From CAZIAK01 sp964537035 (GTDB taxonomy: Bacteria; Planctomycetota; B15-G4), in contig CAZIAK010000002.1 of the NCBI GenBank assembly GCA_964537035.1, positions 142,983-206,982 of the forward strand: a DNA stretch of 64,000 bases, given 5' to 3'. Under the pieces are notes generated by a model. That model was not told the DNA's origin and did no database searches. It saw nothing but the letters and a program-made list of their open reading frames with translations. A program made the position numbers and the translations under genes. This document shows positions 6,010 through 13,870 of this stretch, piece after piece (the first letter of the stretch is position 1; each line of letters starts with the position of its first letter).

Positions 6010-8254
6010 TGTCTGCGTCCTCTGCTCGCGGGGGCTCGGCCGGCTGCGAGCTGACCGGCAGCTCACCGTGTGGCTCGTCCCCCACATAGCCCAGCTGTAG
6101 CAGGCTGTCCTGGTTGTCCACCGACTGCTGCACATCCTTGGGACGGGCCGCGGCCGACGTGTCGTACCAGCGCAGAGTGGCCTGCTCCAACGCGGCGTAG
6201 GCTGTCTGTGCGTCGGCGCCGACCACGGTCTTGTCCACGACCTCGGTCTCTTCGGACAGCTCACCCAGCTGGAACCAGGTCGACGCTTCGAGCGTGGGCA
6301 ACGCGGCGCCGCCCGTGTCGTCGGTGAGGCGCAGCACGACCTTGCGCCCCCGTCCGTCCCGTCCAGAGACCAGCTGGTGCCGGGGGCCGAACAGGCTCGT
6401 GCGCACCAGGGCGAAGGTCGGCCCCACGGTCCGGCGCAGATCGCGCAGGGGCAACAGCGCCGGCACGCTCTCGGGCAGCACCGCCGTCTGCCCTGCGCCC
6501 AGGAACATCAGCGTATTGAACAAGGCGCTGGTGGACACGGGCTCGGTGACCCGCTCCCCCTGAGGGATGTTCGGCCCGGCCAGCACCAGGGGCACATGCA
6601 ACATGGGCTCGCTCAGAGCGTAGCCGTGTCCCAGTCGCCCGTTCTCGAACAGCTCTTCGCCGTGATCGGCGGTGATCACTACCACCGTCTTGTCGGTCAG
6701 GCCCCGAGTCTTCAGCTCCTCCAGGAGCAACCCCAACTGGCGGTCGAAGTAGGCCACCTCGCCGTCGTAGAGATCGACCACATGGGCCTGCTCCGCCAGA
6801 CTCAATGGGCCCTCGTTTCCCACTTGCACGCGCCGGGGCAGGTGCCCGCCGAAGTCTCTCTCTTCGCTGAAGTCGCCGGTGAAACGATCCCGTTCGCCGC
6901 CCGGTGCGCCGTAGGGTGCGTGGGGATCCATGTAGTGCACGTAGGCAAACCACCGCGCGCCGTCGGGCTGGCCGTCGAGCCACTGCAGCAGGTGGGCGTT
7001 GAGGCTCTCGGCGTCCGTGTCCGCGTCACCCTGAGGCCCGTTGTCCTGCACCCAGTGGGAGAAGCCCTGGTGGAAGTTGTTGCCCTTGGCCACGAGCGCG
7101 TTGCTCACGAAGGCCCCGCCCTCCAGGCCGAAGGCACGGAGACGCTCGGGCCAGGTGACCAGGCTCTCCATCAGGTAGCTGCGAGTATCGCCCAGGACGC
7201 CGTGGGTGTTGGGCGCGAGCCCCGTGAGCAACGAGGCCGTGGACGGCAGGGTCCATGACGAGGGGGCATGGGCCCGGGCGAAGAGGGTGCCCCGCTCAGC
7301 CAGGGCTGCCAGGTGCGGAGACGTGGCCCGGTCGTAGCCGTAAGCCGAGAGCCGTCCCGCCGCGAGGGTATCCACGCAGAGCACCAGCAGGTTGGGCGCC
7401 GCCTCCGTGGCCGCCTCCCGAGGCACCAGCTCGGGCTGATCGACGGTGATGCTCCACCAGGCGGGCTCAGACTGGGCATCACCCGCAGCGAAGCCAGGGC
7501 GCTGACGGGTGGTGGCGAAGCTCAGCTCGACCGCTTGGCCGGCCCAGGGCGTCAGGTCGACCTCCAGGTTGCGCATGAGCTGATCGAAGGGGTGCTCACG
7601 GGAGCGGTCTCGCACATAGTCGCTGCCCAGAGCGGCGACCTCCTCGCCGTTGACCAGGATGCGAAAGGTGACCGGGGCCGGGTCGGCGCGGTCAGGATCA
7701 GAGCGGTCCACAGGGAAGACGAAGGTGCGGGCCTGCAGCCGGGCTCCCGGGAGCAACTCCTGAGTCCTCAGGGAGAAGCGGCTCTCGGCCCGGGCATGGA
7801 TCACCAGGGAGTCTGCGTCGGAGGCCAGGGCCCCCACGCTCTCCTCCTTGTCGAGGGCCGCCGCGGGCCAGGCCTGCAGGGGCCGCTCGCTGTCCTCGGC
7901 CTCGATGGTGATGCCCTCACCGGCGGCGAAGGCGGCCACCACGTCGAGGACCACCCGCTCGCTGGCCACGGGCTCCCAGGCGGGCAGCTCGGGCCCACAG
8001 GAGCAGAAGACGAGGGCAGAAGCCCAGGCGAGCAGCGAGCAGCGAGGGACGTTCAGGGCCGGATTCTCCGCAAGAGGGCGCCGAGCCTTGGTGACCCGCC
8101 TCGTCAGGATATCGCCGCCCCCAGGACAGCGCCAAGCGGCAGCGACTGGAAGAAGCCCAGCGGGTACACTTCGCCCATGACTGACCGTCCCATTCCTACC
8201 CCCTCTGCGGGTGGTTCCGACCCCTGCCAATTCGCCAGCATGGCTCGACGACAA
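5999..8254 (-). CDS. Sulfatase-like/alkaline phosphatase superfamily lipoprotein
   Basis: Long N-terminal unknown domain, then an alkaline-phosphatase-superfamily hydrolase. Landmarks: LLVLCVDTLAAGRLSAYGY (first metal Asp), SSWTLPSTASLLTG at the nucleophile position, YVHYMDPHAPY, and TADHGEELFENGRLGHG (metal DH and H). The nucleophile site has SWTLPS rather than the CxPxR of formylglycine sulfatases, so classical arylsulfatase activity is doubtful; Thr could act as in phosphatases. A lipoprotein-like signal ends SALVFCSC, so the mature enzyme is probably outer-membrane anchored. The only ATG/GTG/TTG start before that signal is TTG 8254, which overlaps the divergent ClpP-like gene by 78 bp; an unusual CTG at 8107 would avoid this. 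First of three operon genes. Confidence 0.8.
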   Translation of the reverse strand: MSSSHAGELAGVGTTRRGGRNGTVSHGRSVPAGLLPVAAAWRCPGGGDILTRRVTKARRPLAENPALNVPRCSLLAWASALVFCSCGPELPAWEPVASERVVLDVVAAFAAGEGITIEAEDSERPLQAWPAAALDKEESVGALASDADSLVIHARAESRFSLRTQELLPGARLQARTFVFPVDRSDPDRADPAPVTFRILVNGEEVAALGSDYVRDRSREHPFDQLMRNLEVDLTPWAGQAVELSFATTRQRPGFAAGDAQSEPAWWSITVDQPELVPREAATEAAPNLLVLCVDTLAAGRLSAYGYDRATSPHLAALAERGTLFARAHAPSSWTLPSTASLLTGLAPNTHGVLGDTRSYLMESLVTWPERLRAFGLEGGAFVSNALVAKGNNFHQGFSHWVQDNGPQGDADTDAESLNAHLLQWLDGQPDGARWFAYVHYMDPHAPYGAPGGERDRFTGDFSEERDFGGHLPRRVQVGNEGPLSLAEQAHVVDLYDGEVAYFDRQLGLLLEELKTRGLTDKTVVVITADHGEELFENGRLGHGYALSEPMLHVPLVLAGPNIPQGERVTEPVSTSALFNTLMFLGAGQTAVLPESVPALLPLRDLRRTVGPTFALVRTSLFGPRHQLVSGRDGRGRKVVLRLTDDTGGAALPTLEASTWFQLGELSEETEVVDKTVVGADAQTAYAALEQATLRWYDTSAAARPKDVQQSVDNQDSLLQLGYVGDEPHGELPVSSQPAEPPRAEDADSDS

Positions 8255-8785
8255 GTGTTTGCCGGCAAGCGCCGGGTCTTCCTCTTCGGCGACATCAACT
8301 CAGGGGTGGCCCAGCGGGTCGTCCAGGAGCTGCTTGAGCACGCCGACGCCGATCCCGGCCAGCCCATCGACCTGCTGATCAACAGCACCGGTGGGGACGT
8401 CGAGGCGGCCTGCGCCATCATCAACGGCATGCACGGCATCCCCTGCAAGGTCAACACGACCTGCATGGGCTTCGCCCAGAGCGCCGCCTGCATCATCCTC
8501 ATGGCTGGCACGGGGGTCCGCTCGGCCTTCGAGAACTCGGTCCTGCTGATCCACCGCATGGTCTGGGACACCCCGCCAGAAGACGACGGCAGCGAATACC
8601 TGCCCCCGCCCGACGCGAAGTACGTCCAGCTCTGCCGCCGGCTCGAGAACTCCTACCTCGGCCGTTTTCTGCGTCACGACGCCGCCTGGGCCGAGAAGCG
8701 GATCCCCACCGCCCTCGATCTCTCGACCGATGACGCGCTGCGCCACGGGGTGATCGACGGAGTGATTTTCCTCGACAGGGACTGA
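8177..8785 (+). CDS. ClpP-like serine protease (non-canonical)
   Basis: 202 residues with the ClpP/crotonase-like fold: VFLFGDINSGVAQRVVQEL, the INSTGGDVEAACAII oxyanion strand, then MGFAQSAACIILMAG, where the Ser aligns with the ClpP nucleophile. LLIHRMVWD supplies the His and DLSTDDALRHGVID the Asp, so the triad looks intact. Sequence around the triad departs from canonical ClpP (FAQSAAC instead of AASMGA), and a PPEDDGSEYLPPPDA insertion follows the His. It is therefore probably a specialised paralogue, not the housekeeping ClpP. No ClpX or ClpA is adjacent. The ATG at 8177 lacks a clear ribosome site. Confidence 0.8.
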   Translation: MTDRPIPTPSAGGSDPCQFASMARRQVFAGKRRVFLFGDINSGVAQRVVQELLEHADADPGQPIDLLINSTGGDVEAACAIINGMHGIPCKVNTTCMGFAQSAACIILMAGTGVRSAFENSVLLIHRMVWDTPPEDDGSEYLPPPDAKYVQLCRRLENSYLGRFLRHDAAWAEKRIPTALDLSTDDALRHGVIDGVIFLDRD

Positions 8786-8968
8786 GCCTCGGGCCCTTTC
8801 GACCCCGAACCCGCTCAGATCAGCATCAGGTCATCAAGAGGTCCCCAGGCCCTGTGACCAGCACAACGGGCGCAAGCCCAGCACCCATCCGGACGATGGG
8901 ATAGTATCCACGGTGCACCCGTGCGCCCCCCGCACTCCCCCCAGCTCTCCCAGACGCCACCAGACACC

Positions 8969-10057
8969 ATGATCCGCAAGGCCATCAAGCAGTTCGCGCT
9001 CGGCGTGAAGTCCCCCACCCAGGCTGCCCGCATCCTGGCTTCCGAGGCCCGCATGCGTGCCGGCATCCGCACGCTGCGCTCCCTTGAGCTGGCGGTCACG
9101 TGGATCTGCAATCTCGACTGCGATTTCTGCTACGCCGAAGACCTGATGAAGGCCCAGCAGAAGCCGCCGCACATGCCCGTCGACGAGGTGGCCCGCATCA
9201 CCCGTGAGGCCCACGACCTGGGCATGATCCACGTCAACGTCACCGGCGGCGAGCCTCTCGTGCGCAAGGACATCTACGACGTGGTCGACGCGATCCCCAA
9301 AGATGTGGTGGTGTCGCTGGTGACCAACAGCACGCTGCTCACCAAGGAGAAGGTGCTGGGTCTCAAGAAGGCCGGGCTGTCGACCATTCAGATGTCGTAC
9401 GGCAGTTACTACGAGAAGACCTTCAAGCGCGAGCTGGCCCGCTACTGCGTCGAGCAGGGCATCAGCGTGACCCTGTCGGTGGTCAACATCGCCGCCGAGC
9501 GGGAGAACATCGAGGCGGCCTTCGCCATGGCTGAAGAGGACGACTACTCCGTGCTCTTCAACTACCCGATGATCTACAACAACGTCGGGCTCGACAGCGA
9601 CTACTACTGGAAGATGCGCTACCACCCCCGCTGCCGCGAGGACAACCTCTTCTGGTCGGGCAAAGACCGCTGCCCCGCGGGCACGCACAAGCTCTACGTC
9701 ACCAACGACGGCGACGTGATGACCTGCGATCGCATCCATGCCATCTACGGCAACGTGGCCGACGAGCCCCTGTCCGCCATTCACAAGCGCATGTACTCAC
9801 AGTTCATCAAGCACAAGAGCTTCTGCCTGCTCGAGACCTGCAAGGACCAGTGGCAGGAGAACAACACCAAGGCCAACCGGGACTACAGCGTCGACCTGCT
9901 GGGCTCCACCGCAGACCCCTTCAACGTCTTCGAAGGCACGCCACTCATGGAGAACTCCATCAAGGGTTCAACAGTGGCCCAAGAGATGCACGCCGCCCGC
10001 AAAGGCAACAAAGACCCCAAAGCCAGCGACGAGCCCAAACAACCCGCCGCAAGCTGA
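8969..10057 (+). CDS. Radical SAM protein with SPASM-like C-terminus
   Basis: 362 residues. The [4Fe-4S]-SAM motif CxxxCxxC is Cys47, Cys51, Cys54 (CNLDCDFC), followed by the NVTGGEPLVRKD motif that binds SAM. The C-terminal half has CPAGTHKLYVTNDGDVMTC and later CLLETC, the Cys spacing of a SPASM/twitch auxiliary cluster domain. Such enzymes usually modify peptides or sugars, or act in cofactor synthesis. No precursor peptide or transporter gene is visible next to it, so the substrate is unknown. ATG 8969 is preferred over an upstream in-frame GTG at 8921; neither has a good Shine-Dalgarno. The C-terminal 40 residues are low-complexity and charged. Repeat copy 2 follows its stop. Confidence 0.85.
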   Translation: MIRKAIKQFALGVKSPTQAARILASEARMRAGIRTLRSLELAVTWICNLDCDFCYAEDLMKAQQKPPHMPVDEVARITREAHDLGMIHVNVTGGEPLVRKDIYDVVDAIPKDVVVSLVTNSTLLTKEKVLGLKKAGLSTIQMSYGSYYEKTFKRELARYCVEQGISVTLSVVNIAAERENIEAAFAMAEEDDYSVLFNYPMIYNNVGLDSDYYWKMRYHPRCREDNLFWSGKDRCPAGTHKLYVTNDGDVMTCDRIHAIYGNVADEPLSAIHKRMYSQFIKHKSFCLLETCKDQWQENNTKANRDYSVDLLGSTADPFNVFEGTPLMENSIKGSTVAQEMHAARKGNKDPKASDEPKQPAAS

Positions 10058-10166
10058 GCGAACCCAGCGGCCGCAAGAGACGACGCAGTGCCTGAGCAAG
10101 CCGCGCCAGCACCACCAGCCTCGCGACAGCCCCCGGAGCGAAAGCGAGCTCCAGCACCCGAAGAAC

Positions 10167-10350
10167 GAACCCCCGAAAGGCAACAGTTGCCTCTCTCTCT
10201 CCACCGGCGAGGGTGTCCCTGTTTTTCACCAGGGGGGTCTGAAGCGAGTGTGGAGGCGCAGCCGACCCTGTCTGAGCGAAACGGCCCCCCTGGTGAAAAA
10301 CAGGGACACCCGGACCATCGCACAAGAGAGCAACCTGTAGCGCAGCCCTA
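10167..10350 (+). repeat. Dispersed palindromic element, copy 2
   Basis: The best-formed copy: arms 10211-10237 and 10285-10311 are perfectly complementary over 27 bp, around a 47-base core (10238-10284) shared with the other copies. GAACCCCCGAAAGG and then CAACAGTTGCC open the element at 10167; a small palindrome GGCAACAGTTGCC (10179-10191) lies in this flank. AACCTGTAGCGCAGCCC closes it. Compared with copy 1 the arm bases differ (TTCACC for CTCGCC) and the opposite arm changes to match (GGTGAA for GGCGAG). It lies between the convergent radical SAM and lipoprotein genes. Confidence 0.9.
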
Positions 10351-10352
10351 CC

Positions 10353-11183
10353 CTACAACTGCCCTCGCCGCTCCTTGCGCATGGCCTCAAGCCGAGCCGT
10401 CAGCTCGTCGACCCGGCTGCGATAGCGCTCCACCGTCTCGTTCTCAAGGGTCCGCTGCCACCAGCGCACCCAGGCTTTCAGAGCGGTGACCCGGCCGATG
10501 ATCGTGGCCGAGCGCATGTCGTCCACGTTGCGATCGACGACCACCTGCTTGTACTTCTCCTGGGCCATGAACCAGGACAGGGTCAGCTCGCCCGCCCGGG
10601 CCACGTGGTCTGGGTCGGCCATGTCGAGGCCGTCGACCTGATTGATGTACGCAGGGGTCAGGTCAACGATGTGAGCGCTCGCGAGCAGCTCATCAAGTTC
10701 GGCCTGCCGGGCCTCGTCCGGGTCGCCGAGAAAACGTTCGGCCAACCACTCAGACCAGCGGGCGAAGTCGGCGGCGAGCACACCGGCGGTCGCCTCGAAA
10801 GGCACGAAGTGAAACTGGCTGGGAGCTTCTGAGGCGCCGTTGGGCCGCAGGTCGCCAGCCCCCGTCCCGGGCTCGGCCGCCGTGGCGTCAGCAGCCACGG
10901 GTTCATGGGCGGTCAATAGGGGCAGCCCCTTCAGGCCTTGCTCGGAGTCGAGACTGTTCTCGGTGGTCACCATGGGCGCTGCCTGCTCAACCTCGACCGC
11001 AGCCTCTGCCCCCTGAACCTCCCCGATGTCCTCCCGGATGTCCTCCGGACCCACCACGGTGGAGCCAGCGAGCGGCGCGTTCGACGTCCGCTGAGGCTCG
11101 CCGTTCTCCCGCTGATCCGAGCTGGCGCAGCCGCACACCACACACGCCAGGGCCAGGCACACCTTGCGAGACACGCTGATCAT
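10353..11183 (-). CDS. Lipoprotein of unknown function
   Basis: 276 residues. The N-terminus is a lipoprotein signal (hydrophobic LALACVVCGC, lipidated Cys near residue 17 or 19). Residues 20-125 are low-complexity, rich in Glu, Ala and Thr, and probably disordered. The rest is predicted helical, with FARWSEWLAERFLGDP, then AYINQVDGLDMADPDHVARAGEL and a charged coiled-coil-like C-terminus. I do not recognise a family. ATG 11183 gives the expected signal peptide. It is convergent with the radical SAM gene, with repeat copy 2 between. Confidence 0.7.
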   Translation of the reverse strand: MISVSRKVCLALACVVCGCASSDQRENGEPQRTSNAPLAGSTVVGPEDIREDIGEVQGAEAAVEVEQAAPMVTTENSLDSEQGLKGLPLLTAHEPVAADATAAEPGTGAGDLRPNGASEAPSQFHFVPFEATAGVLAADFARWSEWLAERFLGDPDEARQAELDELLASAHIVDLTPAYINQVDGLDMADPDHVARAGELTLSWFMAQEKYKQVVVDRNVDDMRSATIIGRVTALKAWVRWWQRTLENETVERYRSRVDELTARLEAMRKERRGQL

Positions 11184-11281
11184 GGGAGGGCCCTTCTGCT
11201 CGAAATCACGGTGAGGTCAGGCCCGCATGGCCGGGCCCCGAAGACGGTGCAGAGCCTAGCAAAACCCCCGGCGCGCCCTGC

Positions 11282-12601
11282 TCAGGAGCCGGGCCGCAGA
11301 ACCAGGGTCGAGCGATGTTCGGCAGTCACCCACCGCGCGGCCAGGTCTTCGAGCACCCCGCGGTCCAGACCGTCGTAGGCTCGCAGCAACTCCGTCCGAT
11401 GCAGCCCCATGTTGTGCTGGGCGTAGATCATGAACAGGGCCTGGCTCGCTTCGATCCAGCGCAGGCCCGGGTGCCCTGCAGCCCGCTGGCGCAGCGCGGG
11501 AAAGTCAGGCCAACCGGACAGCTGCCCCACCATCTCTTCGATCACGTAGGGCGCTTCGGGCATGACCATCAGCGAGCCCAGGACCTCGTCGATGATCTCG
11601 GCCACCTCGTCCACGGCCTGGTCCACGGGCAGGGACGCGCTGAGCAGCAACCAGCGACCCTCTGCGGTGATCAGGTCAGCCGAGCAGAAGGCCTGGACGT
11701 CCATGACCTCGAACGAGCCACGCTTCTGCAGCCGGGTGTTCACCACCGCCGACAAGGCGTCGGCGGCCACACGATCGACCGCGACCTCATCGGGCATGGG
11801 ATACCAGACCATGTACTGCACCCGGTCGAGCTCCCACGTGGCAGCCCGGGGCCCCGGGGCCCTGATCTGGGCGGGAGACAGCGTGGGCGGCGCGGGCTTC
11901 CAGGGGCGGGACGGCAAGCTCCCGATGAGCTCTTGGAAGGCCTGCTTCTGCTCTCCTCTGTCGATGGGTCCCACGGAGACGATCTGCACGCCTGGGCTGG
12001 CGTGCACCCGGCGGGTCAGGGTGGCCAGCAGGTCGTCCCAGGCCACGGTGGCCGCATCGCCACCCACGGAGACCTGCTCGGCGCCGTGACGCACCACCTG
12101 GTTCCAGGCAGCGACAGCCCACTTGTGGGTCATGCCGTCGGCGGTCGTGGCGGTCACCTCGGCGGCCATGGTCTGCCGCTCCCGGGGCAGCAGAGCAGAC
12201 AGGGTCTCGCTGTCGGCCTGACTCACCGAGAGCCAGCGGGCGTGACGGGCCAGCCCCTCGCGCCAGGCCTCCGGCTCAGAGAAGGTCTCCAGGCGCATGC
12301 CCAGGGACATGGTCTCGCCGTTGCGCAGGACGCCGTCCACATCGGGACGAGACGACGTGGGGTCCGCAGAGTGCACCAGGATGTGCTCGGCCAGGTGACT
12401 GCGCTGCGTCTGCCCCTTCTCGTCGTCGAGCAGGCCCCAGGGCAAGATCGAGAAGACCACCTGGCTCTCGGCTTCAGGGGCGTCGACAAGCGCCACGCGG
12501 ACGCCGTTGTCGAGGGTCAGGTCTTCCCAGACCGATTCTACGGGCACGGTCTCCTGCAGGGGCAGGCACAGCGCGAGGGCGCAGCAGAGCAACAAAGACA
12601 T
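11282..12601 (-). CDS. Secreted M16-like zinc peptidase (single copy of the domain pair)
   Basis: 439 residues with a signal peptide (SLLLCCALALCLPLQ). The inverted zinc motif HxxEH of the M16 (pitrilysin/insulinase) family is present as HLAEH, residues 69-73, in the expected context after LDNGVRVALV and VFSILPWGLLDDE. The C-terminal half, beginning near VQYMVWYPMPDEVAVDRVAADALSA, resembles the second M16 domain. It is probably a periplasmic or secreted metallopeptidase, but several loops are short and some M16-like proteins are inactive. ATG 12601 gives the signal; upstream in-frame ATG 12676 would add 25 residues. Confidence 0.75.
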   Translation of the reverse strand: MSLLLCCALALCLPLQETVPVESVWEDLTLDNGVRVALVDAPEAESQVVFSILPWGLLDDEKGQTQRSHLAEHILVHSADPTSSRPDVDGVLRNGETMSLGMRLETFSEPEAWREGLARHARWLSVSQADSETLSALLPRERQTMAAEVTATTADGMTHKWAVAAWNQVVRHGAEQVSVGGDAATVAWDDLLATLTRRVHASPGVQIVSVGPIDRGEQKQAFQELIGSLPSRPWKPAPPTLSPAQIRAPGPRAATWELDRVQYMVWYPMPDEVAVDRVAADALSAVVNTRLQKRGSFEVMDVQAFCSADLITAEGRWLLLSASLPVDQAVDEVAEIIDEVLGSLMVMPEAPYVIEEMVGQLSGWPDFPALRQRAAGHPGLRWIEASQALFMIYAQHNMGLHRTELLRAYDGLDRGVLEDLAARWVTAEHRSTLVLRPGS

Positions 12602-12739
12602 GATCGGTGGTCCAGGGAGTAGCGGGGCCGGGGAGGGTCCGGGCTCCAGGCGGTGTCTGCCCACGAGGGTAGCCATCGCCTCGTAGGTTGAAAGCCCGGC
12701 GCCAGGGGGGCGTGGGTCAGGGTAGACGCAGGCCGGGCC

Positions 12740-13255
12740 TCACATCTCACGACTGAGGGCGTCGACCAGCATGGCCTCCAGCCCGCCGAGGTACTCGAGC
12801 AGGGCCCACTTGGCCGCATCGGCGTGATCCGAGGGCACCGGCGGCTCGTCGTCCAGGTTGCGCTCGATGCCCAGGTCGGTGGCCAGGACCATGCGCACGT
12901 CGTTGGCGAAGCGCAGGACCAGATCCATTTCGAGGTTGTCCAGATCGAGGTGCAGGCCCTTGTCGTCCCGGCTGGCCCCCTTGAGCAGGGCCATGAACTC
13001 GGTCAGCAGCTCTCGCCGACTGTCGAGCAACGAGCTGCCCAGCATGGCCCTGTCGGCGGCCTCGTCCTCGCGAGACTGGCCCGAGGGCGGGAAGAGCCGC
13101 TCGATCACCCGGCGATTGCTGGCCGGGTCGCCGAGCAGCGCCGTCAGCTGGGACGGCAGGCCCTCGATGATGGACGTCTCCAGGGGCAGCAGGTGCAGCC
13201 GCCAGCTGCCGGGTGCCTGGCCCGCCGGGGGCCCGATCCTCTCGAGACGGGTCAT
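12740..13255 (-). CDS. DUF2017 family protein
   Basis: 171 residues, mostly helical. Blocks such as VIERLFPPSG, LRFANDVRMVLATDLGI and ALLEYLGGLEAMLVDAL match the DUF2017 family known from Actinobacteria, where the gene also sits directly next to clpS. Here it starts five bases after the clpS stop and must be co-transcribed. The function is unknown; context suggests a role in N-degron/Clp proteolysis, perhaps as a second adaptor or regulator (inference). Start ATG 13255. Confidence 0.75.
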   Translation of the reverse strand: MTRLERIGPPAGQAPGSWRLHLLPLETSIIEGLPSQLTALLGDPASNRRVIERLFPPSGQSREDEAADRAMLGSSLLDSRRELLTEFMALLKGASRDDKGLHLDLDNLEMDLVLRFANDVRMVLATDLGIERNLDDEPPVPSDHADAAKWALLEYLGGLEAMLVDALSREM

Positions 13256-13260
13256 CCCGC

Positions 13261-13569
13261 TCAGCTCTCTGACTGCTCGATGGTCGCCAGCAGCCCGTAG
13301 GCGTGGAGCCGGGCCACGAAGAACTCCGCCCGCTCCCGATCCTCGCTGGCCACCACCGAGCGACCGTCGTCGTGGACCTCCATCATCTTGCGATGGGCCT
13401 TCTCCTGGCTGAAACCGAACAGCTTCTGGAAGACGTAGACCACATAGCTCATCAGGTTCACCGGGTCGTCGAGGGCGACCACGTTCCACGGGTGCTGGAC
13501 CTTGGTGTGGGTCTGTGACTCGACCTCGGGCAGGGTCGAAGTGTCGACCTCACCGGGTTTCTGCGACAT
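13261..13569 (-). CDS. clpS: ATP-dependent Clp protease adaptor ClpS
   Basis: 102 residues. ClpS delivers N-degron substrates to ClpAP/ClpCP. After a disordered N-terminus come HPWNVVALDDPVNLMSYVVYVFQKLFGFSQEKAHRKMMEVHDDGRSVV, the Asn/Asp and hydrophobic residues of the N-end pocket and its conserved helix, then ERAEFFVARLHAYGLLATIE. ATG 13569 gives the normal length. Followed at five bases by the DUF2017 gene. The gene is divergent from the gene at 13871 with 301 bp between. Confidence 0.92.
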   Translation of the reverse strand: MSQKPGEVDTSTLPEVESQTHTKVQHPWNVVALDDPVNLMSYVVYVFQKLFGFSQEKAHRKMMEVHDDGRSVVASEDRERAEFFVARLHAYGLLATIEQSES

Positions 13570-13870
13570 GTGTCTCGCTTGCCGTCTCACGGACAGGGTC
13601 TCCGTTTTCGCCGGGGTCCATCCTACCGCGCCTCGCGGCGAACGATCACCCCGCGGCTTCCACAGGTCTCCCCATGGGCCCCTCTGCCCGAGGCTGCCCG
13701 GGTTGGCCTTGCGGCGACTGCCCCACCCCCAGCGCACCCCCGATCACGGCGCTTTGCGATCAGCCGGCCAGCCGGGGCTGGTGCTCAACCGGCCCAGGGG
13801 GTAGGAAGAGCGTCAGGGGATCACTTCTGTGGTCCCCATGGTCCTACCAACGTCTCGCAGCGGAGCCCCC
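13570..13870. other. Divergent intergenic region with structured leader
   Basis: No gene is supported here. The right end holds a nested inverted repeat (13800-13848) and the GGAG ribosome site (13862-13865) of the plus-strand gene. Promoters for both flanking genes should lie here, but none matches well enough to place. Confidence 0.5.
13800..13848 (+). promoter_or_regulatory. Nested hairpin in 5' leader
   Basis: GGTAGGA (13800-13806) pairs with TCCTACC (13842-13848), and inside it GGGGATCAC (13816-13824) pairs with GTGGTCCCC (13829-13837) around a TTCT loop, with one T-G. The structure ends 13 bases before the ribosome site of the gene at 13871. It could be an RNA leader controlling translation or a DNA operator. 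No known riboswitch class is recognised. Confidence 0.45.
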
